From Candidatus Streptomyces philanthi (GTDB taxonomy: Bacteria > Actinomycetota > Actinomycetes > Streptomycetales > Streptomycetaceae), in assembly GCA_018114805.1 (NCBI GenBank), contig CP073042.1, positions 3,844,001-3,908,000 of the forward strand: a stretch of 64,000 nucleotides of DNA, written 5' to 3'. Under the pieces are notes generated by a model. The model was given only the letters and a program-made list of their open reading frames with translations, searched no databases and was not told the DNA's origin. Position numbers and translations under genes: made by a program. Shown one piece after another: positions 9,237 through 16,916 of this stretch. Within the stretch, counting starts at the first letter, position 1. Every line of letters begins with the position of its first letter.

Positions 9237-9998
9237 ATGGCCGACGCACCGTACAAGCTGATCCTGCTCCGCCACGGCGAGAGCGAGTGGAACGCGAAGA
9301 ACCTGTTCACCGGCTGGGTGGACGTCAACCTCAACGACAAGGGCGAGAAGGAGGCGGTCCGCGGCGGTGAGCTGCTGACGGAGGCCGGCCTACTGCCCCA
9401 CGTGGTCCACACCTCGCTCCAGAAGCGCGCCATCCGCACCGCGCAGCTCGCCCTGGAAGCCGCCGACCGGCACTGGATCCCCGTGCACCGCTCCTGGCGG
9501 CTGAACGAGCGGCACTACGGCGCGCTCCAGGGCAAGGACAAGGCGCAGACCCTGGCCGAGTTCGGCGAGGAGCAGTTCATGCTCTGGCGCCGCTCGTACG
9601 ACACCCCGCCACCCCCGCTGGAGGACGGCGCCGAGTACTCCCAGAGCGACGACCCGCGCTACGCCGACATCCCGAGCGAGCTGCGCCCGCGCACGGAGTG
9701 CCTCAAGGACGTCGTCGTGCGGATGATGCCGTACTGGTACGACGGCATCATCCCCGACCTCCTCGCGGGCCGCACCGTCCTGGTGGCCGCGCACGGCAAC
9801 AGCCTCCGCGCCCTGGTCAAGCACCTCGACGGCATCTCCGACACCGACATCGCGGGCCTCAACATCCCCACCGGCATCCCCCTCTCCTACGAGCTGGACG
9901 CCGACTTCCGCCCGACCAACCCCGGCGGCACCTACCTCGACCCGGAGGCGGCGAAGGCCGCCATCGAGGCGGTCAAGAACCAGGGGAAGAAGAAGTAG
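9237..9998 (+). CDS. gpmA: 2,3-bisphosphoglycerate-dependent phosphoglycerate mutase
   Basis: It interconverts 3- and 2-phosphoglycerate in glycolysis and gluconeogenesis. The histidine-phosphatase signature LLRHGESEWNAKNLFTGW starts at residue 9, so the phosphorylated histidine is about residue 12. WRLNERHYGALQGKDK and the second catalytic histidine in VLVAAHGNSLRALVKHLDG follow, and it ends in NQGKKK. At 253 residues it has the usual length. The ATG at 9237 agrees with the conserved N-terminus MADAPYKLILLRHGES; the in-frame upstream GTG would add an unconserved 14 residues. It is monocistronic in appearance and intact. Confidence 0.97.
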   Translation: MADAPYKLILLRHGESEWNAKNLFTGWVDVNLNDKGEKEAVRGGELLTEAGLLPHVVHTSLQKRAIRTAQLALEAADRHWIPVHRSWRLNERHYGALQGKDKAQTLAEFGEEQFMLWRRSYDTPPPPLEDGAEYSQSDDPRYADIPSELRPRTECLKDVVVRMMPYWYDGIIPDLLAGRTVLVAAHGNSLRALVKHLDGISDTDIAGLNIPTGIPLSYELDADFRPTNPGGTYLDPEAAKAAIEAVKNQGKKK

Positions 9999-10093
9999 GC
10001 ACACCGAAAGAGCCTCCTACCTGCGATCGCTGGCAGGCAGGGTGCTCTTCCGCGCTCGGGCCGTCTGGCGAGCCGTGGTGCGGCGCGGGCGCC

Positions 10094-10195
10094 TCAGGCG
10101 ATGTCGTGGACGTTGTGCTCGCTCAGGTCGGATGCGTGCCGGGCGACGGTGCGGCAGCCGTCGGACAAGCCGGGTGTGTCGAACAGGTAGATCAC
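10094..10195 (-). pseudogene. vapC: vapC toxin remnant with internal deletion
   Basis: Directly after vapB, with a GTGA overlap of stop and start, lies a 33-codon frame. Its first ten residues, VIYLFDTPGL, are the PIN-domain toxin start containing the first catalytic aspartate. The rest, CRTVARHASDLSEHNVHDIA, has the style of the C-terminal end of VapC toxins. About 100 central residues with the remaining acidic active-site positions are missing, apparently by a clean in-frame deletion. The product cannot be a ribonuclease. The antitoxin before it is intact. Confidence 0.7.
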
Positions 10196-10413
10196 CGGTT
10201 GTTCTTCCCCGCCTGGTGCATTCGATCGGCGCCCTCGACGGCACTCCACTCACGCGCACGCTCGAAGTGTCGGCTGATCTGCGCCGTTCGCTCCTGCCGC
10301 TCAACGTAGAAGCGCAATGCGAGATTGACCGCCTCCTTCCTGGTCCTGACCTTGGACAGCGCCAAGACGCGCTCCAGGGCGTCCTCGTCGATGTCGGTCC
10401 GTGTCACGGACAT
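10192..10413 (-). CDS. vapB: VapB-type antitoxin
   Basis: This 73-residue protein, MSVTRTDIDEDALERVLALS followed by RTRKEAVNLALRFYVERQER, is a ribbon-helix-helix DNA-binding antitoxin (VapB / DUF2191 type). The C-terminal part, HFERAREWSAVEGADRMHQ, would wrap the toxin. In the family it neutralises a PIN-domain RNase and represses its own operon. Here the toxin that follows is reduced to 33 codons, so vapB is an orphan that could still act as an anti-addiction factor or repressor. The start is ATG at 10413. Confidence 0.85.
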   Translation of the reverse strand: MSVTRTDIDEDALERVLALSKVRTRKEAVNLALRFYVERQERTAQISRHFERAREWSAVEGADRMHQAGKNNR

Positions 10414-10626
10414 GCGGCGACCTCCCGCGCGATGTTGGTGGTGTAATAGAGAACATCAGGCCGCCAGCGCCCCGCGCGAGTTCCCGTGTGTGCGGTCACG
10501 GCGGGCACCGCCGGTCAGCCCAAGAGTCGTGCGCCCGGCTCTGCCCTGCGGCTCACCGCCGCTCGCCCGGTGCGTCGACGGCCGCCCCGGGACGGGCTCG
10601 TCGCACGGCACGGGACCCGACCGGCG

Positions 10627-11210
10627 TCAGCCGTTGAGCGGCAGCGGCTCGTGTCGGTGCCAGACCAGGTACCGGTCCTCACGACGCAACTCTGCGGAAC
10701 CCCATTCGACGAGCATGACGCCCGCCTCCATCCAGCAGGCATAGGCGACGAGGACGAGCTGCACGTCCTCGGGGAGCAGCTCCAGGTCTGGGTGTACCTC
10801 GGAGCTATCAAGTTCTCCCAAGCCCAGGTCGAATTCCTGCTGCATGGGCGACGGACCGTGACGGCGGATCAGGTCCGCGCGGAAGCCGAAGGCTCGACGG
10901 AGTCGCGCGGTGGGACGGGGACGTCCTTCTTCGCGTAGCGAAGCGGGTAGAGCAGGTGGCCGCGGACGAGCATCATCGTGCGTCCTTGCATACGCACGGC
11001 TTCTCCCAGTTCGGAGAGGCCGGCGGCCAGTTCCTCGTACTGCACCGCGCAGAGACCATGCCCGTAGGCTTCGAGCGTCTGCGTGTGCACGCCCTCATGC
11101 CCGGTCCTGGCGCGTTCATCGGCCCGGCCGAGGCAAGCCGGGACGATGTCCGCCAGTTCACCGGCTATGTCTCCGAAGGTCTCACGTGCCCATTGGCTGG
11201 CCGAACCCAC
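10627..11210 (-). pseudogene. unknown protein split by a frameshift
   Basis: The upstream half starts at 11210 with MGSASQWARETFGDIAGELA and runs to PLRYAKKDVPVPP. Near 10905 the high-GC3 frame switches to ARLRRAFGFRADLIRRHGPS, then MQQEFDLGLGELDSSEVHPD, ending in RHEPLPLNG at 10627. Joined, it is about 193 residues, mostly helical, acidic in the second half. No signal peptide, membrane segment or known motif is visible. I do not recognise the family. The DVPVP region at the break is a run of GTCCC repeats, where indels are easily made. Confidence 0.55.
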
Positions 11211-11324
11211 GATGTACCGCCCTTCTCAGGTGGTCCTGCAGCAGAGCACCGAGCAGCGTCCCCTTAAACCGTGCTGTGGTCAGACGAGTCGCACAAGGTG
11301 GAATCCAGTGCGAGCCCCGTACGC

Positions 11325-11367
11325 AACGGCCTCCCACTCGCGGTTTCCGCGCGGGTGGGAGGCCGTT
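11325..11367 (-). terminator. 13-bp hairpin with inner stem
   Basis: AACGGCCTCCCAC (11325-11337) pairs exactly with 11355-11367. The loop itself contains GCGG-TTT-CCGC. It lies just downstream of the minus-strand cysteine-rich gene and before the next minus-strand gene. Confidence 0.75.
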
Positions 11368-11418
11368 CGGCGGAGCAGCGGGTGCGTGGTGCGCACCCTG
11401 CGGCGCGGCCGCCTACCG

Positions 11419-11574
11419 CTAGCCGCAGCCGCCGGAGCAACTGCACGGGCCGCCCGACTGGCAGCCGCACTGGCAACCGGAGCCGCACCCGCAGTTGCCG
11501 AGCAGTGGCCGGGCCGGGGTCGGGGTGGGCGGCTGCCCCGTCGGGGTGGGGTTGGAGGTCGGCGTGTCTGACAT
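11419..11574 (-). CDS. 51-residue cysteine-rich peptide, metallothionein-like
   Basis: The ATG at 11574 is preceded by a strong site (GCGAGGAGGACTTCC). The product starts MSDTPTSNPTPTGQPPTPTP, a Pro/Thr-rich disordered half, and ends with a compact cysteine cluster: NCGCGSGCQCGCQSGG then PCSCSGGCG. It has eight cysteines in the last 25 residues, in CXC and CXXXC spacing, with no signal peptide. Such clusters bind soft metals (Zn, Cu, Cd) in metallothioneins; alternatively it could be a RiPP precursor, but no maturation enzyme is next to it. A strong hairpin follows. The good ribosome site, closed frame and terminator argue that it is a real small gene. Confidence 0.7.
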   Translation of the reverse strand: MSDTPTSNPTPTGQPPTPTPARPLLGNCGCGSGCQCGCQSGGPCSCSGGCG

Positions 11575-11991
11575 GGAAGTCCTCCTCGCAGGCGTACCGT
11601 GGAGCCTCCAGTGAACGTCGCGCCCCGAGGGGCGCGGAACGGCGCGTAAGCGGCGCGTAAGCGCATCGCGGTCCGTACGCCGCGAATGCCCGCACGCCGG
11701 CTGCTACGCCTCCAAAACCCGCCCCACCCCACCCAAGCCCCGCGCCCCGTCCCGACCTGCGCGGCAGCTGCCCGTACCCACCCCGCCCGGCCGCGCCCCG
11801 CGCCCCACCGCCCCGCGCCAGCCCCACCCCGCCCCGTCCCGTCCCGCGCCCCAGCCAACCTCACACCTGCACTTCAGGGCGCCCGGACCGGCCCGGGACG
11901 TGGACCGACCGCGTACGCCCCGGGGCCCGACCCGCACGTGTACCCGTCCCCGTACCGAAGACAAGACCCGCCCCGGCCCGTACGCACCAAA

Positions 11992-12030
11992 GGCCCGTGC
12001 TCCGGCCGGACAGGGGCCGGAGCACGGGCC
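11992..12030 (-). terminator. phoU terminator, 16-bp perfect stem
   Basis: GGCCCGTGCTCCGGCC (11992-12007) and 12015-12030 are perfect reverse complements around a 7-nt loop; TTT follows on the minus strand. It lies about 190 bases after phoU. Confidence 0.8.
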
Positions 12031-12054
12031 CACGGGAAGGCGCGCGGAACGAAT

Positions 12055-12144
12055 GGAGAAGGAAGAGAGGAAGAAAGGAAGAGGGGAGGGAGGAAAGGGG
12101 AGAGGCAGGCAAGGGGGTGGGCGAGCGGGGGGGGGAGAGAGGGG
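12055..12144. repeat. polypurine tract
   Basis: 12055-12105 contains only A and G on the plus strand; 12127-12144 is also pure purine, with only a few pyrimidines between. Such mirror-like tracts can form triplexes. Confidence 0.85.
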
Positions 12145-12223
12145 CGGGCGCCGGACTCAGGGAGGGGCCCGGCGCCCGCACGGCGGCCGTGCGCCCGGCC
12201 GCGAGTTACCCGGGACGCGCGGG

Positions 12224-12919
12224 TTACGCCGGTGACTCGGTGTCGACCGGTGCGACCGGCGTGGTCGGCGCGATCTCGTCCGCGTGCTCGCCGGTGACCA
12301 GGTAGACGACCCGCTTGGCCACGGAGACCGCGTGGTCGGCGAAGCGCTCGTAGTAGCGGCCGAGGAGCGTCACGTCCACGGCCGTCTCGATGCCGTGCTT
12401 CCAGCAGTCGTCCATCAGGTGCTGGAAGAGCGTGCGGTGGAGCATGTCGATGGCGTCGTCGTCCTGCTCCAACTGGAGCGCCAGGTCCACGTCCTTGGTG
12501 ATGATCACCTCGGCGGCCTTGGCCATCAGGCGCTGCGCGAGCTGGCCCATCTCCAGGATGGTGGCGGCCAGGTCGCGGGGGACGGGGGACTCGGGGAAGC
12601 GCAGCCGGGCGAGCTTCGCGACGTGCTGCGCGAGGTCGCCGGAGCGCTCCAGGTCGGCGCTCATCCGCAGGCTGGTGACCACGATCCGCAGGTCCGTGGC
12701 GACCGGCTGCTGGCGGGCGAGCAGGGCTATCGCCCGCGCCTCGAGGTCGTGCTGGAGGTCGTCGACCTTCTGGTCGGCGGCGATGACGCTCTCCGCGAGC
12801 TTCAGGTCCGCATCCAGCATGGCCGTGGTGGCCCTGCCGATCGCTGATCCGACGAGCCGGGCCATCTCGACCAGACTTTCACCGATCGAATCGAGCTCCT
12901 CGTGGTACGCGTCCCGCAT
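12224..12919 (-). CDS. phoU: phosphate signalling protein PhoU
   Basis: PhoU links phosphate uptake to the PhoR/PhoP two-component system as a negative modulator. The protein MRDAYHEELDSIGESLVEMA has the two three-helix PhoU repeats, with the metal-binding pattern in SADLERSGDLAQHVAKLARL and YYERFADHAVSVAKRVVYLV. The length is 231 residues, and it ends in an acidic tail. The ATG at 12919 is six bases after AGAAGG; the GTG just before it is less likely. It is divergent from phoR across a region with two PHO boxes, the S. coelicolor arrangement. Confidence 0.96.
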   Translation of the reverse strand: MRDAYHEELDSIGESLVEMARLVGSAIGRATTAMLDADLKLAESVIAADQKVDDLQHDLEARAIALLARQQPVATDLRIVVTSLRMSADLERSGDLAQHVAKLARLRFPESPVPRDLAATILEMGQLAQRLMAKAAEVIITKDVDLALQLEQDDDAIDMLHRTLFQHLMDDCWKHGIETAVDVTLLGRYYERFADHAVSVAKRVVYLVTGEHADEIAPTTPVAPVDTESPA

Positions 12920-13004
12920 CACTTACCTTCTCTCGCTGGGGGTCCCGTAGGGCTGTCAGCCCCACGCTCCCACGGTGTGGCCGAAACGAGTCCGGTTCCG
13001 GCCC

Positions 13005-13037
13005 GCCAAGTAAACCCATCACGACCTAACGGTGAAC
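13005..13037 (-). promoter_or_regulatory. PHO box 1 (three 11-nt repeats)
   Basis: On the minus strand: GTTCACCGTTA, GGTCGTGATGG, GTTTACTTGGC, contiguous at 11-base spacing. This is the PhoP direct-repeat pattern (GTTCACC plus four bases), with the outer repeats best conserved. It lies 86-118 bases before phoU. Confidence 0.75.
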
Positions 13038-13089
13038 TCTCGGCAACCCCCGTGGTCCGAGCGGTGTCGTACGCCCCGACCTGAAGCCT

Positions 13090-13122
13090 CGATAGTGAAC
13101 CGGTCACGTCTACGTGGTGAAC
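13090..13122 (-). promoter_or_regulatory. PHO box 2 (three 11-nt repeats)
   Basis: On the minus strand: GTTCACCACGT, AGACGTGACCG, GTTCACTATCG. It has the same 11-base register as box 1; the sequence GTGAACT(C/A)TCGGCAAC occurs at the edge of both. It lies 74-106 bases before phoR, so PhoP probably controls both directions. Confidence 0.8.
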
Positions 13123-13195
13123 TATCGGCAACGTCTCACCTGGTCGACTTCCATTCGGCTGTGGAGCGGTCCGAGCGGGCGCCTAACCTGGAGCC

Positions 13196-14494
13196 ATGAA
13201 CGTGGACGCGGCAATCGCCGCTGTGGCAGCGATCGCCGGGCTCTGCACCGGCGTCATCGCCATGCTGGCGTTCCGCTGGAGCGAGCGCGACCAGGCGAAG
13301 CCCACGCGCTCCTCACTCCATACCGACGCCGCGCTGCCGCCCGGTGTCGACACCGTGCTCTCCGTGCTGCGGTCCTCCGCGGTCGTCCTCGACGAGGAGG
13401 ACGCGGTGGTCAAGGCCAGCTCGGCGGCGTACGCGCTCGGTCTGGTGAGAGGCGGGAAGCTCGCTGTCGAACCGATGCTGCACATGGCCCGCGACACTCG
13501 TCGCGACGGTGAGATACGCCAAGTGGAACTGGACCTGCCGCGCCGTGGCACGGGCCGCGGCGAGGCCCTCGCGGTCTCCGCCCGGGTCGCCCCGCTCGGC
13601 TCTCGGCTGGTGCTGCTGCTGGTCGAGGACCTGACCGAGGCCCGCCGCATCGAGGCCGTGCGCCGTGACTTCGTCGCCAACGTCAGTCACGAGCTCAAGA
13701 CCCCGGTCGGCGCCCTGTCGCTGCTGTCCGAAGCCGTCATGGACGCCTCGGACGACCCGGAGGCCGTGACCCGTTTCGCCGGCCGCATGCAGATCGAGGC
13801 GACCCGGCTGACCAGCCTGGTCCAGGAGCTGATCGATCTCTCCCGGGTGCAGAACGACGACCCGCTGGAGGACGCCGAGCCGGTCCGGCTGGACGAACTC
13901 GTCGCCGAGGCCATCGACCGCTGCCGCCACCAGGCCGGCACCAAGCAGATCACGATGGCCACCGGCGGCACCGCCGACCTGCACGTGTGGGGGAATCGCG
14001 GCCAGCTCGCCGCGGCCCTTGGCAACCTGGTGGAGAACGCGGTGAACTACAGTCCGGCGCGCACCCGCGTCGGCATCGCCGCCCGGCGCATCGCGGCCCC
14101 CGGCGGCGACCTCATCGAGGTGGCCGTGACCGACCAGGGCATCGGCATCTCGGAGAAGGACCGCGAACGGATCTTCGAGCGGTTCTACCGCGTCGACCCG
14201 GCGCGCTCGCGCGCCACCGGCGGGACCGGCCTCGGCCTCGCCATCGTCAAGCACGTGGCCGCCACGCACGGCGGGGAGGTCACGGTGTGGAGCGCTGAGG
14301 GTCAGGGCTCCACCTTCAACCTGCGGCTCCCGGAAGCCGGTGGCGTACGCGACCGGGCCGAGGCCGCGGCCGCCTCCGGGCGGCGCAAGGGCGGAAACTC
14401 CTTGATCGAGCCGAACGACCTCGACGACGAGGACCCCGACCGTTCCTATGAGACCTTCACCAATGAACCCCCTCCCGTCCCCCACCACCCGTAG
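13196..14494 (+). CDS. phoR: phosphate sensor histidine kinase PhoR (SenX3-like)
   Basis: PhoR senses phosphate limitation at the membrane and phosphorylates PhoP. There is one N-terminal membrane segment (IAAVAAIAGLCTGVIAMLAF, about residues 7-26), a PAS-like sensor, then the H-box DFVANVSHELKTPVGALSLL with the phosphorylated histidine at residue 165. The ATP-binding boxes are present: N-box NLVENAVNY, DQGIGIS, and GGTGLGLAIVKHVAATHGG. The length is 432 residues, and the C-terminal 50 residues are hydrophilic. The ATG at 13196 starts MNVDAAIA. phoP begins 45 bases later, so they are one operon controlled by the PHO boxes. Confidence 0.96.
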   Translation: MNVDAAIAAVAAIAGLCTGVIAMLAFRWSERDQAKPTRSSLHTDAALPPGVDTVLSVLRSSAVVLDEEDAVVKASSAAYALGLVRGGKLAVEPMLHMARDTRRDGEIRQVELDLPRRGTGRGEALAVSARVAPLGSRLVLLLVEDLTEARRIEAVRRDFVANVSHELKTPVGALSLLSEAVMDASDDPEAVTRFAGRMQIEATRLTSLVQELIDLSRVQNDDPLEDAEPVRLDELVAEAIDRCRHQAGTKQITMATGGTADLHVWGNRGQLAAALGNLVENAVNYSPARTRVGIAARRIAAPGGDLIEVAVTDQGIGISEKDRERIFERFYRVDPARSRATGGTGLGLAIVKHVAATHGGEVTVWSAEGQGSTFNLRLPEAGGVRDRAEAAAASGRRKGGNSLIEPNDLDDEDPDRSYETFTNEPPPVPHHP

Positions 14495-14539
14495 CTGGAA
14501 GGCGCTTCGCGCCCCTGAGTTCGCCCCGGAGGTCCTTCC

Positions 14540-15220
14540 GTGACCCGAGTGCTCGTTGTCGAGGACGAGGAATCGTTCAGCGACGCTTTGTCGTACATGC
14601 TCCGCAAGGAGGGTTTTGAGGTCGCCATCGCGACAACGGGCCCCGAAGGGTTGGACGAGTTCGAGCGGAACGGCGCCGACCTGGTGCTGCTCGACCTCAT
14701 GCTGCCCGGCCTGCCCGGCACGGAGGTCTGCCGCCAGCTGCGCGGGCGCTCCAACGTCCCGGTCATCATGGTCACCGCCAAGGACAGCGAGATCGACAAG
14801 GTCGTCGGCCTGGAAATAGGAGCCGACGACTACGTCACCAAGCCCTTCTCCTCCCGCGAGCTGGTGGCCCGCATCCGCGCGGTGCTCCGCCGCCGCGGCG
14901 AGCCCGAGGAGGTCACGCCGGCCGCCCTGGAGGCGGGCCCGGTGCGCATGGACGTCGACCGCCACGTGGTCACCGTCTCCGGCGGCAAGGTGGACCTGCC
15001 GCTCAAGGAGTTCGACCTTCTGGAGATGTTGCTGCGCAACGCCGGCCGCGTGCTGACCCGGATGCAGCTCATCGACCGCGTCTGGGGCGCCGACTACGTG
15101 GGCGACACCAAGACCCTCGACGTGCACGTCAAGCGGCTGCGCGCCAAGATCGAGCCCGACCCGGGAGCGCCCCGCTACCTGGTGACCGTGCGCGGCCTGG
15201 GCTACAAGTTCGAGCCGTAG
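14540..15220 (+). CDS. phoP: phosphate response regulator PhoP
   Basis: PhoP is an OmpR-family regulator that binds PHO boxes to activate phosphate scavenging and to repress antibiotic production in Streptomyces. The receiver domain starts RVLVVEDEESFSDALSYMLR, the phosphorylated aspartate is D52 in VLLDLMLPG, and the conserved lysine is in DDYVTKPFSSREL. The C-terminal winged helix includes VWGADYVGDTKTLDVHVKRL. The length is 226 residues, normal. The GTG start follows GGAGG (in CCCCGGAGGTCC). A very strong terminator hairpin follows. Confidence 0.97.
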   Translation: MTRVLVVEDEESFSDALSYMLRKEGFEVAIATTGPEGLDEFERNGADLVLLDLMLPGLPGTEVCRQLRGRSNVPVIMVTAKDSEIDKVVGLEIGADDYVTKPFSSRELVARIRAVLRRRGEPEEVTPAALEAGPVRMDVDRHVVTVSGGKVDLPLKEFDLLEMLLRNAGRVLTRMQLIDRVWGADYVGDTKTLDVHVKRLRAKIEPDPGAPRYLVTVRGLGYKFEP

Positions 15221-15246
15221 ACCGCACCGGGCGGCGCCGACCCCGC

Positions 15247-15294
15247 AACGCCGCGAGGGCGGCCCCCACGGTCGGGGGCCGCCCTCGCGGCGTT
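15247..15294 (+). terminator. phoRP terminator, 21-bp perfect stem
   Basis: 15247-15267 and 15274-15294 are exact reverse complements around the loop ACGGTC. It may act on both strands, since the next gene is convergent. Confidence 0.9.
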
Positions 15295-15422
15295 CGGTGC
15301 GTACGGAGCCCTCCGGCCGGGCGAGGCGTCGTACGGGCCGGTTCGCGGCCGTACGATGCTGGACCGCACCGACGCGCGGGCGGGCTCCGGGTGGGCCGCG
15401 CCGTTACGCTTGCGCGCGGGGC

Positions 15423-16157
15423 TCAGTGGCCGGCCGGGGCTTCCTCGCCCTGGGCGCCCTGCTGGCCCTGCTGCTCACCCTGCTTGTCCCGCGCGTTCCC
15501 GGTGGGCGTGCCGGTCGGCGTCTGCTCGTCCTGGCCGGGCTTGTCGGTCGGGTCGCCGCTCTCGTCGTCCGACGGCTTGCCCGACTCCTTGTCGCCCGGC
15601 TTGCCCGAGGGCTTCACGGTCTCGGTGGGCTTGGTGGTCGGCGCGGGGCTCGGGCCCCACTTCGCGTAGTCACCCTTGGCGGGGACCACCAGCACGCGCA
15701 ACGCGACGTCGCCCGTCTTGCTGAAGTCGAAGACGACCTTCTGGGCGTCGCCGACCTTGGCCGCCTCGTGGCCGCCGACGATCTCGGCGGAGGCGTTCCC
15801 CTGGCCGCCGAGGGTCAGCGAACCGCCCTTGGGCACGACCAACGGGCCGGACCCCTTCGCGGGCTTCAGCTTGACCTCGGTGTTCTTGCCGTCGACCGTG
15901 ACGGCCCGCAGGACCTGGTCGGACGAGCCATTGTTGAAGATCTTGGCGGTGAGGGCGGCGGGGCCCTCGTCGTCCAGCTCCGGCTGGGTGATCACCGTGG
16001 CGTTCTGGACCGCGATGTCGCCGACGGTCTTGTGGGCGTGGTCCGGGTTGATCTCCATCGTCTGCGAGTCGTTCCCGGCCGCGCAGGCGGAGAGCGGGGC
16101 GATCGAGAGCACGAGGGCGATGGCGGCGAGGACGCCGCGTCGAAGGCTGCTGCTCAC
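15423..16157 (-). CDS. DUF461-type lipoprotein
   Basis: The GTG at 16157 gives MSSSLRRGVLAAIALVLSIA with lipobox LSAC at residues 22-25, so the protein should be lipid-anchored outside the membrane. The central beta-rich domain (TVGDIAVQNATVITQPELDD, then SLTLGGQGNASAEIVGGHEA) resembles DUF461, related to PCuAC copper chaperones but without their Met/His ligands in visible positions. The last 80 residues are a disordered, charged tail (GKPGDKESGKPSDDESGDP). The length is 244 residues. This conserved neighbour of phoRP has no proven function; periplasmic binding is inferred. It is convergent with phoP. Confidence 0.8.
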   Translation of the reverse strand: MSSSLRRGVLAAIALVLSIAPLSACAAGNDSQTMEINPDHAHKTVGDIAVQNATVITQPELDDEGPAALTAKIFNNGSSDQVLRAVTVDGKNTEVKLKPAKGSGPLVVPKGGSLTLGGQGNASAEIVGGHEAAKVGDAQKVVFDFSKTGDVALRVLVVPAKGDYAKWGPSPAPTTKPTETVKPSGKPGDKESGKPSDDESGDPTDKPGQDEQTPTGTPTGNARDKQGEQQGQQGAQGEEAPAGH

Positions 16158-16916
16158 GGCGGCGGCATCTCCTAGGACGAGCTTCGGCGGCCGAACGCTG
16201 GGCCCGGTCGCGGATGGACGGCGGGGGCGGCGGTGAGCTGCCCGTAAAAGGATCTATCAGCGCGCTTAGGTTACCGACCCGCCGTCGAGAGCACGCACCC
16301 GACCCGCCTCCCGCACCGGCTGGCCCCCTACCGGGGCCGGGCCCGCCCCGCGCGAGACCGGCCCGGGCAGCGCGGGCCCGACGCGCGCCGCCCGCGCTGC
16401 CCCCGGCCTCCTCCCGGCGGCGCTCGCACACGGTGAACACGCCTGTGAACAGTCGTTGAACAAGAGCGGGGAGAACGCTCCGCAATCACCCGCGCGCGGA
16501 CCCCGCGCCGAATATCGGCCGCCGCGCGCCGGGATGAATATCGGCGCGGAATGCAGGTGCTCGGTGACGGTCGCGTGAATTGATCACGAAGGTGATCTAC
16601 GTGGCCTGATCAATTCGCGGAAACGGCGCGGAGTGGCCGGCCCGAGACCGAACGGAGTAGCGGAACTCGCACGCTCAGACTCTGGCAAACCGGGACGTAC
16701 GGCCTGTCGCGCGGGGGTGTCGCGGGATGTGACGGGCACGTTTCCCCTCGCCCGGACAGTGGCTCCCACCTGCGAATTCCCCCTTCCCGACGCCGCTCGA
16801 AGCACGTTCCGAGTGCTGTTGTCAAGCCCCGAGATATGCCCTGACCTGCGAAAACGCCATTCAGAACGGGGCGTTCACGTGTTACTCTGGATAGGCACGG
16901 AAGGGGTACCCGTCAC
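16158..16916. other. 759-bp region upstream of carD
   Basis: No protein gene is supported; the 95-residue frame ending at 16920 has no coding bias. It contains the lipoprotein promoter, a 10-bp inverted repeat (16577-16616) and the carD promoter close to GTTACTCTGGATAGG, with GGAAGGGG as ribosome site. The base composition drops locally near 16540-16620. Confidence 0.45.
16577..16616. repeat. 10-bp inverted repeat with 20-nt spacer
   Basis: GAATTGATCA (16577-16586) and TGATCAATTC (16607-16616) are exact reverse complements, extended outward by CGCG on both sides with a two-base bulge. The arms are AT-rich compared with the surroundings. It is a protein site or structured leader about 300 bases before carD. 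Confidence 0.7.

Larger units (their letters stand above)
11575..12223. other. 649-bp gene-free region with C-rich and purine tracts
   Basis: No gene is supported; the ORFs are low-complexity. It holds a long CCCCGCC-rich stretch (11705-11860), the phoU terminator (11992-12030) and a purine-only run of 51 bases (12055-12105), followed by another of 18 (12127-12144). The promoter of the cysteine-rich peptide gene should lie near 11580-11680. Confidence 0.5.
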
